The notes beneath the pieces were generated by a model. The model made no database searches, was not told where the DNA came from, and was given only the letters and a program-made list of their open reading frames with translations. From Elstera litoralis (lineage in GTDB: Bacteria > Pseudomonadota > Alphaproteobacteria > Elsterales > Elsteraceae), in NCBI RefSeq assembly GCF_000963705.1, contig NZ_LAJY01000150.1, positions 1 through 5,553 on the forward strand: DNA of 5,553 nt, given 5' to 3'. Every line of letters begins with the position of its first letter. The stretch's first letter is position 1. Made by a program: the position numbers and the translations under genes. Below are positions 5,507 to 5,553 of this stretch, piece by piece.

Positions 5507-5553
5507 ATGTCCAGCATAGCACGGGGCGCTCCGGCGACCACCCCGGCGGAGGA
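5507..5553 (+). CDS. Start of an unrecognised protein, partial (first 15 codons)
   Basis: Only the first 15 codons and two bases of the next lie in the window, reading MSSIARGAPATTPAE. The frame is open to the edge, starts with ATG, and has a well-placed AGGGAG ribosome binding site and an AT-rich upstream sequence. It follows the PilZ terminator, so it should have its own promoter within the preceding 190 bases. The peptide is Ala/Pro/Thr-rich and shows no signal peptide or recognisable motif. I cannot name a family. The overlapping minus-strand frame (5317-5541) is a weaker alternative because it has no ribosome binding site and runs back into the terminator. Confidence 0.6.
   Translation, partial: MSSIARGAPATTPAE

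Noticed and set aside
5317..5541. Minus-strand 74-codon frame with a hydrophobic segment, a possible small membrane protein
   Set aside because: It starts at a GTG without a ribosome binding site, overlaps the right-edge gene start and the hairpin, and ends in the T-tract of the PilZ terminator. Its hydrophobic stretch comes from AT-rich DNA upstream of the plus-strand gene.
1..5553. A defence island, CRISPR, transposon or phage system
   Set aside because: No repeat arrays, transposase, integrase, toxin-antitoxin pair, nuclease or tRNA attachment site was found; all recognisable genes are core or envelope functions.

Overview
The window is a GC-rich stretch of bacterial chromosome that reads as Alphaproteobacteria, most likely Rhodospirillales or a near relative. 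This rests on protein style: a bacterial ELM1-family protein, an ArnT-like glycosyltransferase with the TKLPHYVLPLYP motif, and a GreA beginning MEKVPMT. It is an inference, not a species call. I see no insertion sequences, phage genes, CRISPR arrays, tRNAs or rRNAs. It looks like ordinary housekeeping and envelope territory rather than a mobile island.

Left part (1-3272, minus strand): a tight three-gene cluster, read right to left. First is an ELM1-family GT-B-like protein (2196-3272). After 7 bases comes a polytopic GT39/ArnT-like glycosyltransferase (440-2188). After 3 more bases comes a PAP2-superfamily membrane phosphatase (1-436), whose C-terminus lies beyond the left edge. Spacing and content suggest one transcript for an inner-membrane glycolipid or polyprenyl-phosphate process. 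In such a scheme the GT39 enzyme would move a sugar from a lipid-phosphate donor and the phosphatase would act on a lipid phosphate or pyrophosphate. The ELM1 protein's bacterial role is not established.

Middle (3273-4364): a 66-base AT-rich divergent intergenic region separates the cluster from an Lrp/AsnC-family regulator on the plus strand (3339-3836). The regulator converges with greA (3891-4364, minus strand), and the two share a near-perfect bidirectional terminator at 3845-3874.

Right part (4365-5553): after a roughly 300-base gap with a candidate promoter comes a PilZ-domain protein with intact c-di-GMP-binding motifs (4677-5255), followed by a strong intrinsic terminator. The last 200 or so bases are a structured intergenic region with a long imperfect hairpin at 5427-5481. 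It lies just before a good ribosome binding site and the first 15 codons of an unrecognised plus-strand gene that runs off the right edge.

The most interesting points are the linkage of the uncharacterised bacterial ELM1 protein to GT39 and PAP2 enzymes, the Asp-for-His replacement in the PAP2 C2 motif, and the hairpin leader at the right edge. I do not see convincing evidence of a wholly new defence-type or mobile system.
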